NCBI RefSeq assembly: GCF_022554085.1
Contig: NZ_JAKFYR010000008.1
Coordinates: 62,001-126,000, forward strand
DNA length: 64,000 nucleotides
DNA from: Rhodococcus sp. CH91
GTDB taxonomy: Bacteria; Actinomycetota; Actinomycetes; Mycobacteriales; Mycobacteriaceae
Reading direction: 5' to 3'
Of the stretch, positions 33,928 through 43,263 are shown piece after piece. The notes under the pieces are model-generated. The model made no database searches. It worked only from the letters and a program-made list of their open reading frames with translations, and was not told the DNA's origin. The position numbers were made by a program, and so were the translations under genes. Within the stretch, counting starts at the first letter, position 1; each line of letters opens with the position of its first letter.

Positions 33928-34010
33928 TGGCAGGTGTAGGATTCGAACCTACGTAGGCGTAAGCCGACGGATTTACAGTCCGCTCCCATTGGCCGCTCGG
34001 GCAACCTGCC
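33928..34010 (-). tRNA. tRNA-Tyr (anticodon GTA)
   Basis: An 83-nt class II tRNA on the minus strand: acceptor GGCAGGT/ACCTGCC, anticodon stem-loop GGACTGTAAATCC with GTA, a long variable arm (GTCGGCTTACGCC region) and T-arm GTAGGTTCGAATCCTAC. The 3' end continues ACCG, so the CCA is incomplete. It stands alone, followed by a hairpin. Confidence 0.95.
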
Positions 34011-34160
34011 GGGTGCGATCGGGACCGTGTCCTCGATGCGTTTGGAAGAATACAACGCACACCCCCCCGAAACGCAAACCGGGTGGTCACAGGCCCGACG
34101 GACCCGATAGCGTCGGGTGCGCAAGAACCGTTGAAGATCGATCCGGAAGTGGAGTGAGAC

Positions 34161-34652
34161 GTGGCTGATTCGTCGTTCGATGTGGTGAGCAAGGTCGACC
34201 GTCAGGAAGTGGACAACGCCCTGAACCAGGCCGCGAAGGAGATCGCGACCCGCTTCGACTTCCGGAACACCGGCGCGCGCATCGAGTGGTCGGGTGAGGA
34301 GGCCGTCACGATCACGGCCGACACCGAGGACCGTGCCCTCGCGGCCCTGGAGGTCTTCAAGGAGAAGCTGATCCGCCGCGACCTCTCGCTGAAGTCCTTC
34401 GACGCCGGCGAACCCGCCCAGTCCGGCAAGGTCTACAAGATCACCGGAACTCTGGTGCAGGGCATCAGCCAGGAGAACGCGAAGAAGATCTCCAAGCTCA
34501 TCCGCGACGAAGGCCCCAAAGGCGTCAAGGCCCAGATCCAGGGCGACGAACTGCGGGTGAGCAGTAAGAAGCGCGACGATCTGCAGGCGGTCATCGCGTT
34601 GCTCAAGAACGCCGATCTCGACATCGCCCTGCAGTTCGTCAACTACCGCTGA
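34161..34652 (+). CDS. yajQ: YajQ-family nucleotide-binding protein
   Basis: A 163-residue protein covering the whole YajQ/DUF520 family: [20 protein letters not shown] at the start, [16 protein letters not shown] in the middle, and the end [13 protein letters not shown]. The family has a double ferredoxin-like fold, and some members bind cyclic di-GMP or nucleic acid. It starts at GTG 34161. It is monocistronic, with a perfect palindromic terminator after it, and converges with htpX. The specific target in this organism is unknown. Confidence 0.95.
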   Translation: MADSSFDVVSKVDRQEVDNALNQAAKEIATRFDFRNTGARIEWSGEEAVTITADTEDRALAALEVFKEKLIRRDLSLKSFDAGEPAQSGKVYKITGTLVQGISQENAKKISKLIRDEGPKGVKAQIQGDELRVSSKKRDDLQAVIALLKNADLDIALQFVNYR

Positions 34653-34667
34653 CGCACTCCCCCGCTA

Positions 34668-34703
34668 CGGCTCCGCCCGCGACGATCGTCGCGGGCGGAG
34701 CCG
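34668..34703. terminator. Bidirectional terminator between yajQ and htpX
   Basis: A 36-bp uninterrupted perfect palindrome (CGGCTCCGCCCGCGAC arms), 15 bp after the yajQ stop and 22 bp from the htpX stop. On the plus strand TTTCG follows. Its symmetry lets it serve both convergent genes. Confidence 0.85.
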
Positions 34704-34725
34704 TTTCGTGGCGGGTGGCGTCGGA

Positions 34726-35589
34726 TCAGCGGATTCCGGCCATACGTTCGAGACGCGCGATGCGGTCGGCCATCGGCGGGTGTGTCGAGAACAACCGGCT
34801 CATCTTGTCGCCCGGCCGGAACGGATTGGCGATCATCAGATGCGACTGCGCCGCGAGTTGCGGTTCCGGCGGTAACGGCGCGATCTGCGTACCTCGTTCG
34901 AGCTTGCGCAGGGCGGATGCGAGAGCGAGCGGGTCCCCCGTCAGTTCGGCGCCCGACTGGTCTGCCTGGTACTCGCGAGACCTCGACACGGCAAGCTTGA
35001 CCACCGACGCCGCGATCGGACCCAGGAGCGAGACCAGCAGGAGCGCCAACGGATTCGCGCCCCCCTCCCGATTGCCGCCGAAGGCCGAAGCGAAGAACGC
35101 GAAGTTCGCCAGACCCGAGATCACGGCGGCCATGGCCCCGGCGATCGACGAGATGAGGATGTCGCGGTTGTACACGTGCGCGAGTTCGTGCCCGAGCACC
35201 GCGCGCAGTTCGCGCTCGTCGAGGATCTCGAGGATGCCCGTCGTGCAGCACACCGCCGCGTTGCGCGGATTACGTCCCGTGGCGAACGCGTTGGGCGCAT
35301 TCGTGGGGCTGACGTACAAGCGCGGCATCGGCTGGTGCGCGAGGGTCGCCAGTTCGCGCACGATCCGGTACATCGTGGGTGCCTGCACCTCGGTGACCGG
35401 CTGGGCGTGCATGGCCCGCAGCGCGAGTTTGTCGCTGTTGAAGTACGCGTAGGCGTTCATACCGACGGCGAGCACGATCGACACCATCAGGATCGTCGAG
35501 TTCTGGAACAGCGACCCGATGAACACGATCAGCGCGGACATCCCGATGAGAAGTCCGGCCGTCTTGAAACGGTTCGAGTATCCGTGCAC
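34726..35589 (-). CDS. htpX: Membrane zinc metalloprotease HtpX
   Basis: A 287-residue M48 protease. Two N-terminal membrane helices (about 10-29 and 31-48), the zinc motif HELAH (His134, Glu135, His138) in [13 protein letters not shown], two further membrane segments and a downstream [15 protein letters not shown] region supplying the third ligand glutamate. It degrades misfolded membrane proteins. GTG 35589 is chosen because AAGGGG lies 7 nt upstream and the mycobacterial homologue starts at the same place; the longer frame has no support. It lies 96 bp downstream of the prenyl synthase gene. Confidence 0.94.
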   Translation of the reverse strand: MHGYSNRFKTAGLLIGMSALIVFIGSLFQNSTILMVSIVLAVGMNAYAYFNSDKLALRAMHAQPVTEVQAPTMYRIVRELATLAHQPMPRLYVSPTNAPNAFATGRNPRNAAVCCTTGILEILDERELRAVLGHELAHVYNRDILISSIAGAMAAVISGLANFAFFASAFGGNREGGANPLALLLVSLLGPIAASVVKLAVSRSREYQADQSGAELTGDPLALASALRKLERGTQIAPLPPEPQLAAQSHLMIANPFRPGDKMSRLFSTHPPMADRIARLERMAGIR

Positions 35590-35685
35590 GTCGCACCCCT
35601 TTCGCACCACGATGTCCACTCGTTCGTCCAACGAACGAGCAGGCGGTGCGGTTCCCCGGCGAGAGGCCGGGGCCCGTGCGATCGG

Positions 35686-36732
35686 CTATCCGACCCGCGC
35701 GACCGTGAAGTCCACGAGACGCCTCAGCGCCTCGTTGGCCGGTCCCTGCGGCAGAGCATCCAGCTCTGCGTGAGCTCGGGCGGCATAGGTCGCGAGAGTC
35801 GCCTTCGCCGCCTCCATCCCCGGCGAGCGGACGAGCAACTCGAGGGCCTCCGCGACGTGCGCCTCGTCCTCGATAGGCCCGACGAGCAGTTCGCGCAACC
35901 GGTCCGCCTCCGGCCCGCTCTCCCGCAGGGCGTAGAGCACCGGCAGCGTGTACACGCCCTCGCGAAGATCGGTTCCGGGTGTCTTCCCCGACTCCGAGGT
36001 ATCCGACGAGATGTCGATGATGTCGTCGACGATCTGGAAGGCCGTGCCGACCGCGTCGCCGAGTCGTTCGAGACGCTCGACGTGCTCGGTCCCGGCACCG
36101 GAGAAGGTGCCGCCGAACCGGCCGCTCGCGGCGATGAGCGAGCCGGTCTTCTCCCAGATCACCCGGAGATAGTGCTCGACCGGGTCCTCGTCGGTGCGCA
36201 CGCCGACCGTTTCCCGCATCTGGCCCGTGACCAGTTCGGCGAACGTCTCGGCGATGATCTGCACGGCGGACGGGCCCAGCGTCGACACCAGTCGCGAGGC
36301 ATGGGCGAACAGATAGTCGCCGGCCAGGATCGCAACGCTGTTGCCCCAGCGCATGTTCGCGCTCGGCGCTCCACGTCGCATCGTGGCCTCGTCCATCACG
36401 TCGTCGTGGTACAGCGTCGCCAGGTGCACGAGTTCGACGACGGTCGCCGCGGTCACCACTGCGGGATCCGTCGGCTGCGGCCCCAGCTGAGCCGTGAGAA
36501 TCGTGAACAGCGGCCGGAACCGCTTTCCGCCCGCCTTCGCCAGGTGCAAGGCCGCCTCGGTCAGAAAATCCTCGCCGTCGGACAACTCGTCGACGAGGAG
36601 CTTCTCGACGCTCGCGAGGCCGTCCCTGACGGTCGCGGCGAGGACCGGATCGCCGAGTTCCACACCGGCCACGACGGTGCTCGGCGCCGCGTCGGCCGAA
36701 CCGGCGGTCCGAGCCGCCCCCTCAGTGCTCAC
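35686..36732 (-). CDS. grcC: Long-chain polyprenyl diphosphate synthase (GrcC type)
   Basis: A 348-residue trans-prenyltransferase. The first Asp-rich motif is DDVMDE (110-115) and the second is DDIID (236-240), with the GKRFRP motif at 69-74. The enzyme condenses isopentenyl diphosphate units to make the side chain; next to menJ and near menA it most likely supplies the menaquinone tail. The residues before the first Asp motif that set chain length (ELVHLATLYH) suggest a long product; the exact length cannot be told. It starts with GTG 36732, divergent from menJ. Confidence 0.92.
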   Translation of the reverse strand: MSTEGAARTAGSADAAPSTVVAGVELGDPVLAATVRDGLASVEKLLVDELSDGEDFLTEAALHLAKAGGKRFRPLFTILTAQLGPQPTDPAVVTAATVVELVHLATLYHDDVMDEATMRRGAPSANMRWGNSVAILAGDYLFAHASRLVSTLGPSAVQIIAETFAELVTGQMRETVGVRTDEDPVEHYLRVIWEKTGSLIAASGRFGGTFSGAGTEHVERLERLGDAVGTAFQIVDDIIDISSDTSESGKTPGTDLREGVYTLPVLYALRESGPEADRLRELLVGPIEDEAHVAEALELLVRSPGMEAAKATLATYAARAHAELDALPQGPANEALRRLVDFTVARVG

Positions 36733-36844
36733 GATGACGTACCCATCCTGTTCTGTCGCCTCGACTTCACCGTAGTGAACCTAGCCGTTCGGTCTCCGGC
36801 CCACCTCGTCGAGGCAGCCGATCGCGGCCTGAGAAGATGGAGCG

Positions 36845-38116
36845 GTGGCGGCCGAACACTCCGCGCAGGATCCGCGGCAATCCCAGTCCTGCGTTCCCGA
36901 CAGTACCGATGTTCTCGTCGTCGGCGCCGGTCCCGCCGGTTCCTCCGCCGCCGCATGGGCAGCCCGGGGCGGACGTGACGTCCTGCTCGTGGACGCTGCC
37001 GGCTTCCCCCGCGACAAGACCTGCGGGGACGGGCTCACACCGCGAGCCGTCGCCGAACTCGACGAACTCGGACTCGGCGACTGGCTGCGCACCCGCACCG
37101 TCAACCGCGGGCTGCGCCTCGAGGGCTTCGGCGGCCGCTTCGAACTGCCCTGGCCCGACTCGTCGTTCCCGTCCGTCGGCAGCGCCGTGCCGCGCACCGA
37201 GCTCGATATGCGGATCCGGCAGGTCGCGGTGGATGCGGGCGTCACAGCCGTGGACGGCACGAAGGCCGTCGACGTCGAGCGTGACGGCGACCGGGTCGCA
37301 GCCGTGGTCCTCCGGACCGCCGAGGGCCCGCGGACCGTCACGTGCCGGACACTGGTCGTCGCCGACGGGGTGCGCTCGCCGCTGGGCAAGGTGCTCGGCC
37401 GGCGCTGGCATCGCGATACCGCCTACGGGGTGGCCGCCCGCGCCTACGCCGACTCGCCACGTAGCGACGATCCCTGGATCACGTCGCATCTCGAACTCCG
37501 GGACGACGACGGCGTCGTCCAGCCGGGTTACGGCTGGGTCTTCCCGCTCGGCACCGGTGAGGTGAATCTGGGCGTGGGCACCCTCGCGACCGCCTCACGA
37601 CCGGCGACCGGCTCGCTGCGGCCGCTCATCGACCTGTACGCACGGCAGCGACGTCCCGAATGGGAACTCGGCGAGGTGAGACGGGTGGCGTCGGCGCTGC
37701 TCCCGATGGGTGGGGCGGTCTCGGGTGTCGCGGGGCGCAACTGGGCGCTCATCGGCGACGCCGCAGCCTGCGTCAACCCGCTCAACGGGGAAGGCATCGA
37801 CTACGGACTCGAAGGGGGCCGGCTGGTCGCCGGGCTGCTCGACGCGGACGACCTCACCGACGCGTGGCCCGCGACGTTGCGCTCGCATTACGGCCGCGCG
37901 TTCTCCACCGCGCGGCGTCTCGCGGGCCTGCTCACGATTCCGAAGTTCCTGCCGGCGACCGGCCCGATCGCGATGCGGTCCCGGGCGATGATGTCGGTCG
38001 CGGTGCGGGTGATGGGCAATCTCGTCACCGACGAGGACGCCGACCTCGTCGCCCGCGTGTGGCGTACGAGCGGTCGCCTCTCGATGCGCTGGGATCGGCA
38101 ACCGCTCTTCGCGTGA
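36845..38116 (+). CDS. menJ: Menaquinone reductase, geranylgeranyl reductase family (MenJ)
   Basis: A 423-residue FAD-dependent oxidoreductase. It has the dinucleotide-binding motif VLVVGAGPAGSSAAAWAARGG (about 23-43), CGDGLTPRAVAELDELGLGD and the second FAD motif WALIGDAAACVNPLNGEGIDY. It matches the mycobacterial MenJ type that saturates one isoprene unit of the menaquinone side chain. It starts at GTG 36845; the divergent neighbour makes the polyprenyl chain. Two tandem repeats derived from the end of menG lie just after its stop. Confidence 0.9.
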   Translation: MAAEHSAQDPRQSQSCVPDSTDVLVVGAGPAGSSAAAWAARGGRDVLLVDAAGFPRDKTCGDGLTPRAVAELDELGLGDWLRTRTVNRGLRLEGFGGRFELPWPDSSFPSVGSAVPRTELDMRIRQVAVDAGVTAVDGTKAVDVERDGDRVAAVVLRTAEGPRTVTCRTLVVADGVRSPLGKVLGRRWHRDTAYGVAARAYADSPRSDDPWITSHLELRDDDGVVQPGYGWVFPLGTGEVNLGVGTLATASRPATGSLRPLIDLYARQRRPEWELGEVRRVASALLPMGGAVSGVAGRNWALIGDAAACVNPLNGEGIDYGLEGGRLVAGLLDADDLTDAWPATLRSHYGRAFSTARRLAGLLTIPKFLPATGPIAMRSRAMMSVAVRVMGNLVTDEDADLVARVWRTSGRLSMRWDRQPLFA

Positions 38117-38136
38117 GCGCCGACGCCCTGCCGGTA

Positions 38137-38227
38137 CGGCCGCTAGCGCACCGAGCGGTATCGATACGCGCGGCCGCTACCGCACCGCGCGGTATCGATG
38201 CGCGCGGCCGCTACCGCACCGCGCGGT
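38137..38227. repeat. 34-bp tandem repeat spanning the menG stop codon
   Basis: Two full copies (38137-38170 and 38171-38204, 31 of 34 identical) and a 23-bp third copy (38205-38227) that includes the last codons and TAG of menG. Each copy thus carries the HRAVR-stop-like sequence and a CGGCCGC core. The array fills the gap between the convergent menJ and menG and can form GC-rich hairpins. Confidence 0.85.
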
Positions 38228-38909
38228 GCAACGCCGTGATCCCGCCGGTCAGATTGCGCCACTTCACGTCGGTCCAGCCCGCGGCTTCGATGCGCCGGGC
38301 GAGCTGTTCCTGGTCGGGCCAGGCCCGGATCGACTCGGCGAGATAGACGTAGGCATCGGGATTGCTGCTCACCGCACGCGCGACGCGCGGCAGCGCGCGC
38401 ATCAGATACTCCATGTAGACCGTGCGCAGCGGTTCCCGGACAGGGGTGGAGAACTCGCACACCACGAGCCGTCCACCCGGCTTGACCACGCGCGCGATCT
38501 CCCGCAGACCCTCCTCGGGATCGGCGACGTTGCGCAGACCGAACGAGATGGTCGCGGCATCGAAGACTGCGTCGGCGAACGGCAACCGCATCGCGTCCCC
38601 GGCGACCATCGGTACCTTGCGGAACTCCCCCGCGTGCAGCATGCCCTTCGAGAAATCCGTGGCGACGACCCATGCGCCGGACCGCCCGAGCTCGACCGTC
38701 GACACTCCGGTGCCCGCCGCGAGGTCGAGCACACGCTCGCCCGGCTTCAGATCGAGTGCCCCGCGAGTGGCACGACGCCATCCGCGGTCCTGGCCGAACG
38801 ACAGGACGGTGTTGGTGAGGTCGTAGCGTGCCGCCACCCCGTCGAACATGGACGCGACCTCACGCGGGTCCTTGTCGAGCGACGCACGTGATCCGTGAGT
38901 TGTTGCCAC
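38211..38909 (-). CDS. menG: Demethylmenaquinone methyltransferase
   Basis: A 232-residue class I SAM methyltransferase of the UbiE/MenG family: [20 protein letters not shown] near residue 20, the SAM motif [37 protein letters not shown] and [12 protein letters not shown]. It performs the last core step of menaquinone synthesis, C-methylation of demethylmenaquinone. It starts with GTG 38909. Its 3' end is duplicated downstream. It converges with menJ and has menD and a DUF3592 gene upstream on the same strand. Confidence 0.94.
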   Translation of the reverse strand: MATTHGSRASLDKDPREVASMFDGVAARYDLTNTVLSFGQDRGWRRATRGALDLKPGERVLDLAAGTGVSTVELGRSGAWVVATDFSKGMLHAGEFRKVPMVAGDAMRLPFADAVFDAATISFGLRNVADPEEGLREIARVVKPGGRLVVCEFSTPVREPLRTVYMEYLMRALPRVARAVSSNPDAYVYLAESIRAWPDQEQLARRIEAAGWTDVKWRNLTGGITALHRAVR

Positions 38910-39002
38910 GGGCCACAGGCTACCCGTTCACCGCCGGGCCCCCACGCCTCCGGCAGCGCCGGGCAGGTGGGCGCGGCACCCGGCGACCGGACGTTCCGTT
39001 CG

Positions 39003-39455
39003 TCACATATCGGCTCGACGGCCCGTCCCGGCGGGAAGCGACGCGGACGCCTCCTCGTCCTTGCGTCGGAGCCAGAAGAGCAGGGGCGCGGCGACCATCC
39101 ACGTGACGACGATCACCGATCCCGTGGGGACGAGGGCGACGCGCGCGTCGCGTCCCGTCACGCGTACGAGATCGGGATCACTGCGCGCGTATTCCACGGC
39201 GATACGTTGCCCGGTGATCAGTCCGGTGGGATAGAGCACTCCGAGCTCGGGATTGTGGGTGACACCATCCGGAGTGACGAAACTCACCGCGGAGCGCAGT
39301 GATCCCGCCGACAGCACTTCCGCGACGGCCGTCCCCGTGTCGGACCGGATGGTGTGGTCGTTACGCAGGGCGCCGAGGAACAGGATCACCGCGAGGGCGG
39401 AGATCGCCGCGGCGACGATGAGAATCGCGCGACGTGCGCGTGCGGGTCCGGTCAC
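39003..39455 (-). CDS. DUF3592 membrane protein
   Basis: A 150-residue protein with an N-terminal transmembrane helix (about 9-28), an extracytoplasmic DUF3592 domain ([20 protein letters not shown] to [14 protein letters not shown]) and a second helix near 110-128, ending in a charged tail. Function is unknown. It overlaps the menD stop by 4 bp (GTGA), the same arrangement as in mycobacteria, so it is co-expressed with menD. A role in quinone synthesis is possible but unsupported by any catalytic motif. Confidence 0.8.
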   Translation of the reverse strand: MTGPARARRAILIVAAAISALAVILFLGALRNDHTIRSDTGTAVAEVLSAGSLRSAVSFVTPDGVTHNPELGVLYPTGLITGQRIAVEYARSDPDLVRVTGRDARVALVPTGSVIVVTWMVAAPLLFWLRRKDEEASASLPAGTGRRADM

Positions 39456-41071
39456 AGCTGCGCTCGCACCGCCGCGTGGAGTTCTCGCAGTCCCGCGCGC
39501 TCGGTGGTGACCTCGACCACGCGAATGCCACCCTCGGGGGCGTCGACGTCACCGAGCGCGAGGGCCAGACCCTGCAGATCGACCCGCTCGTGCGGGATCC
39601 GGTAGGCCGCGCAGAGTGCGGCGAGATCCATGCCGTGCGGGGTGCCGAAGACACGTTCGAAGACCCCGGCGTACTGCGGGTCGCCCTGTTCGAGCAGTTC
39701 GAAGATGCCGCCGCCGTCGTCGTTGGCCACGACGATCGTGAGGTTCTCCGGGCGCGGCTCCGCCGGGCCGATGAGCAGACCCGAGGCGTCGTGGAGGAAG
39801 GTCAGGTCGCCGAGCAGAGCGATCGTCCGTCCTTCCCCGTAGGCCAGTGCGGCACCGAGGGCGGTGGACACGGTGCCGTCGATCCCCGCGACCCCACGAT
39901 TGGACAGCACCTTCACATCGGGCTTGGGGTAACTCACGAGCGCCGCGTCGCGCACGGGATTGGACGCCCCGAGCAACAGCTGGTCGCCCTCCTTCAAGGC
40001 GTCGGTCACGACTGCGGCGACGTGCAGCCCGGTCGGCGCGGGGTGGGTGTCGAGCTGGGCGCGCACGGCCTTGTCGGTGTGCGCGGACAACTGGCGGCAC
40101 CGCTCGAGCCAGGCCTCGTCCGGCGTTCCCGAGACCACCGCGCGGGTGCCGGTCGCGACGACGTTGCCCGAGACGTCGGGCCAGCGCGGGCCGGTCGTGA
40201 GCGCGTACACCTGCACAGCAGGATCGGCGAGCAGGGTGGAGACGGGGCGATGCAGGGTGGGACGCCCGGTGATGATCGCCTGCCGCGGCTTCAGGTGCGG
40301 CAGCGCCATCGGGTGCAGCGGGATACCGTGCAGCGGCGCCGTGGGCTCGGCGACGGTCGGCAGGCCAGCCAGTTCGGGCCGGTAGGCGGAACCGTGACCG
40401 GAGACCACGACGGTGTCGGGGGTCAGGTCGATCTCGAGCGGGACGTCGAGGGTCGCGTGCACGGTGGTCGTCCAGGCCGCCCCGTCGGGCCGGCCCTCGG
40501 GCACCGGGCCGTCCGCGTGCAGGTCGGGGACGAGGGGTTCCCGCAACGGGATGTCGAAGTGGACCGGACCCGCGTTGCCGGAGCGTGTTCCCCGGGCGGC
40601 AGCGAGCACGCGGGACACAGCCGAGCGCCACTGACTGTTCTGTTCGATGCCTTCGGCGAGGCCGAGGCTGATCGTCGCGCGCACCTGGCTGCCGAACAGG
40701 CCGAGCTGTTCGACGGTCTGGTTGGCTCCGGAACCGAGCAGCTCGTACGGCCGGTTCGCGCTGAGCACGACGAGCGGGACCCGTGCGTAGTTGGCTTCGA
40801 GGACTGCCGGGGCCAGATTCGCCACGGCCGTTCCGGAGGTCATCACCACCGGGACGGGACGACCCGAGGCGAGCGAGAGGCCGATGGCGAGGAATCCGGC
40901 GGTGCGCTCGTCGATCCGCATGTGCAGCCGGAGACGCCCGGCGGTGTCGGCGGCCTGGAGCGCGAAGGCGAGCGGCGCGTTGCGCGAGCCCGGACACAGC
41001 ACCACGTCCCGGACACCACCTCTGGCGAGTTCGTCGACGACAGCGGTGGCCTGGGCAGTGGACGGATTCAC
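39452..41071 (-). CDS. menD: 2-succinyl-5-enolpyruvyl-6-hydroxy-3-cyclohexene-1-carboxylate synthase
   Basis: A 539-residue ThDP-dependent enzyme. N-terminal pyrimidine-binding region [20 protein letters not shown] and [14 protein letters not shown], then [13 protein letters not shown]-like [20 protein letters not shown]. The C-terminal pyrophosphate-binding region is [20 protein letters not shown] followed by [15 protein letters not shown]. It joins isochorismate and 2-oxoglutarate early in menaquinone synthesis. It starts with GTG 41071, 53 bp from the divergent flavin reductase gene. The length matches the family. Confidence 0.96.
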   Translation of the reverse strand: MNPSTAQATAVVDELARGGVRDVVLCPGSRNAPLAFALQAADTAGRLRLHMRIDERTAGFLAIGLSLASGRPVPVVMTSGTAVANLAPAVLEANYARVPLVVLSANRPYELLGSGANQTVEQLGLFGSQVRATISLGLAEGIEQNSQWRSAVSRVLAAARGTRSGNAGPVHFDIPLREPLVPDLHADGPVPEGRPDGAAWTTTVHATLDVPLEIDLTPDTVVVSGHGSAYRPELAGLPTVAEPTAPLHGIPLHPMALPHLKPRQAIITGRPTLHRPVSTLLADPAVQVYALTTGPRWPDVSGNVVATGTRAVVSGTPDEAWLERCRQLSAHTDKAVRAQLDTHPAPTGLHVAAVVTDALKEGDQLLLGASNPVRDAALVSYPKPDVKVLSNRGVAGIDGTVSTALGAALAYGEGRTIALLGDLTFLHDASGLLIGPAEPRPENLTIVVANDDGGGIFELLEQGDPQYAGVFERVFGTPHGMDLAALCAAYRIPHERVDLQGLALALGDVDAPEGGIRVVEVTTERAGLRELHAAVRAQL

Positions 41072-41124
41072 GACATCCAGCCTAGTTGCGCGGGAGGTGG
41101 GGCCGGTTCGGAGGTGTGAGCAGA

Positions 41125-41730
41125 ATGGGGATCGTGCGCACAGTCTTCGATCCCGCAGAGTCGAGCCCGGGTCGCTTCTACCGTCTCCTCACCGCGACCA
41201 TCGTGCCGAGACCCATCGCCTGGGTGTCCACGGAGTCGGCCGAGGGTGTGTTCAATCTCGCGCCGTACAGCTTCTTCACCGTCGCGAGCACCGATCCGCC
41301 CGTCGTCCAGTTCACCTCCGTGGGACGTAAGGACAGCGTGCGGAACATCGAGCAGACCGGCGAATTCGTGATCAACATCGCGACGAGGGGATCGATGGAG
41401 AAGGTCAACGCGTCCTCGGCGGCGTTTCTGCCCGGGGTCGACGAGTTCCGGGAGGTCGGGCTGCGCGCCGAGCCGAGCGCGCGGGTGCGGCCGCCGCGGG
41501 TCGCCGAATCTCCCGCCTCCATCGAGTGCCGCTTGCGGCGCGTGATCGAGGTCGGCGATTCGTTCGTGGTCATGGGCGACGTGCTCGCGGTGACGGTCGA
41601 TCCGGGCGTTCTCGCGGAGGACGGGGTGCCCGACTTCGCGGCGCTCGCGCCGGTGAGCCGGCTCGGGCGGATCGAATGGGGCCTGCCTCCCGAAGTGCGG
41701 GAACTCGAGCGTCCCGGCGTCCCGGAGTGA
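41125..41730 (+). CDS. Flavin reductase family protein
   Basis: A 201-residue FMN-binding split-barrel protein. The segment [19 protein letters not shown] followed by [20 protein letters not shown] is the flavin-reductase-like signature, in which FMN is bound through the backbone and the SFF loop. Members reduce or bind flavin for partner oxygenases; no partner is adjacent. ATG 41125 is chosen because GGAGG lies 10 nt upstream. It is divergent from menD. Confidence 0.82.
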   Translation: MGIVRTVFDPAESSPGRFYRLLTATIVPRPIAWVSTESAEGVFNLAPYSFFTVASTDPPVVQFTSVGRKDSVRNIEQTGEFVINIATRGSMEKVNASSAAFLPGVDEFREVGLRAEPSARVRPPRVAESPASIECRLRRVIEVGDSFVVMGDVLAVTVDPGVLAEDGVPDFAALAPVSRLGRIEWGLPPEVRELERPGVPE

Positions 41731-41749
41731 CGACCGCATCGTCCGGAAC

Positions 41750-41768
41750 ACAGGTTAGGCTTCGCTGA
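41750..41768. promoter_or_regulatory. IdeR/DtxR-like iron box
   Basis: Compared with the consensus TTAGGTTAGGCTAACCTAA, this site matches 12 of 19 positions, including the whole AGGTTAGGCT left half. It lies 33 bp upstream of the siderophore-interacting protein gene, the expected place for iron repression. The right half is weak. Confidence 0.6.
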
Positions 41769-41801
41769 ACGATCGCAGTATTCGACGACTTCGGAGGCCG
41801 C

Positions 41802-42662
41802 ATGGCGAAGAGCACCGGAACCACGCGGCGCAATCCGTACGTCAAGCCCGCCTCGCGGCGGATGGTGCGCGCGCAGGTTCGTGCCGTCGAACGCATCAGC
41901 CCGACCTTCGTCCGGATCACCGTCGGCGGCGACGACCTCGGCTCGATCGCGCCCATGGGGTCCGACCACTGGTTCCGGATGTTCTTCCCCACTCCGGAAC
42001 AGCAGGAACTGATCCTGCCCGCGGCGACCGACGATCGCTGGTGGCCCGAATACCAGGAGTTGCCCGCGGATCGCCGGCCGGTGCTGCGCAACTACACGAT
42101 CCGTCGGCTCCGAGCCGCCGGGGAAGGATTGTTCGGCGCGACCGCAGAGATGGAGATCGACTTCGCGTCGCACGGAGATCTCGGACCGGCATCCGCGTGG
42201 GCGGAACGGGCGACGCCGGGAGACGAGATCGGCATCCTCGACGAAGGCATCAGCAACCTCCGCCTCGACGAGGCGCGGTCGTGGCTGCTCGTCGGTGACG
42301 AGAGCGCGGTACCGGCCGTCGCCGGCATCCTCGGTTCCGTCCTCGCCTCCGACCCTCGCGCAGTCGTCGAGGTCTTCGTCGAGGTTCCCGATCCCCGCGA
42401 TCTCACCGCTCAGAACCTGCCGACGGGTGAGAACGTGCGGGTGCATCCGGTGATCCGTACGGACGCGGAAGCAGTTCCGGGTGCACTCGCTGCCGAAGCG
42501 GTGCGGGCGTCGGCCCTTCCCACGGAATCCGCATATGCCTTCGTGGCGGGCGAATCGTCCCTCGCCACCGGTGTCCGGCGGCATCTCGTACGCGAGCGCG
42601 GCTGGGACCGATCGGCGGTGACCTTCTCCGGATACTGGAAGTACGGCGAGCCGGTCTACTGA
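41802..42662 (+). CDS. Siderophore-interacting protein (SIP family ferric reductase)
   Basis: A 286-residue ViuB/SIP-family flavoprotein. Its FAD-binding part contains RNYTIRR (the RxYTxR motif) near residues 97-103 and the NAD(P)H-binding part ends with the typical GWDRSAVTFSGYWKYGE. SIPs reduce ferric siderophores in the cytoplasm to release iron. An IdeR-like box upstream suggests repression by iron. No siderophore synthesis or uptake genes are in the window, so it acts as a stand-alone reductase. Confidence 0.92.
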   Translation: MAKSTGTTRRNPYVKPASRRMVRAQVRAVERISPTFVRITVGGDDLGSIAPMGSDHWFRMFFPTPEQQELILPAATDDRWWPEYQELPADRRPVLRNYTIRRLRAAGEGLFGATAEMEIDFASHGDLGPASAWAERATPGDEIGILDEGISNLRLDEARSWLLVGDESAVPAVAGILGSVLASDPRAVVEVFVEVPDPRDLTAQNLPTGENVRVHPVIRTDAEAVPGALAAEAVRASALPTESAYAFVAGESSLATGVRRHLVRERGWDRSAVTFSGYWKYGEPVY

Positions 42663-42684
42663 CGGCGGTCACTCACGGGGAACG

Positions 42685-42737
42685 ACGGACGTCGCGAGCC
42701 CGACCGGCCGAGACCGGTGCGGGACCGCGACGTCCGT
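42685..42737. terminator. Terminator between SIP gene and DUF6918-like gene
   Basis: ACGGACGTCGCG pairs perfectly with its complement 29 nt away, with a smaller inner hairpin (ACCGG/CCGGT). It sits between two convergent genes, 22 bp after the SIP stop and 12 bp from the other stop, so it can serve both. Confidence 0.75.
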
Positions 42738-42749
42738 GTTGTCGATGTA

Positions 42750-43196
42750 TCAGCCGGCGTGCTTCTGGATGAGCTCACCGACACGCGGCAGCGCCTCGAC
42801 GACGTGCTTCTTGGCCGAGGGACGCAGGGAGTCGTAGACCTTCTTGACAGCGGCCTTCGACGAGCCGGCGATCCGCTCGTCGGTCACCCCGAGAAGAGCG
42901 TCGGCGACGACCTCACCACGGGCGACCAGGAAGTCGGCGAACGAGCCGTTACCGGCGTACTCCTGCCAGAACGGCTGGAGCTTCTCGACGAATTCGGGCA
43001 GCAGAGCTTCGACGGCGCTCGGCACGATATTCGGGCCGACCTTCTTCACTGCTGCGTATCCACCCTTGAGGGCGAGACCGGACGCACCCTTCTTGTCCGA
43101 CACCTCAGCATCGATCAGGGCTTCGACGTCTGCCTTGACCGCCGGGAACCTGTCGGCGCCGAGCAGGGCATCGCCCAGAGCTGCAACCACTTTCAC
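42750..43196 (-). CDS. Small helical conserved protein (DUF6918-like)
   Basis: A 148-residue soluble, mostly helical protein with alternating Ala/Val/Lys-rich helices (KVVAALGDALLGADRFPAVK, GLALKGGYAAVKKVGPNIVP, LRPSAKKHVVEALPRVGEL). It looks like a conserved actinobacterial family that I associate tentatively with DUF6918. There is no signal peptide and no catalytic motif. It starts with GTG 43196. It lies between a terminator and menC, on the menC strand; function is unknown. Confidence 0.6.
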   Translation of the reverse strand: MKVVAALGDALLGADRFPAVKADVEALIDAEVSDKKGASGLALKGGYAAVKKVGPNIVPSAVEALLPEFVEKLQPFWQEYAGNGSFADFLVARGEVVADALLGVTDERIAGSSKAAVKKVYDSLRPSAKKHVVEALPRVGELIQKHAG

Positions 43197-43263
43197 TGCC
43201 TCCGTAGATGTGACGTTTGTGACCGATGGGACGCGGGGAACGATATACGACGATCCCGCCGAG

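Noticed and set aside
39434-41119. 561-codon plus-strand frame opposite menD
   Set aside because: menD motifs are on the minus strand; this is a GC shadow.
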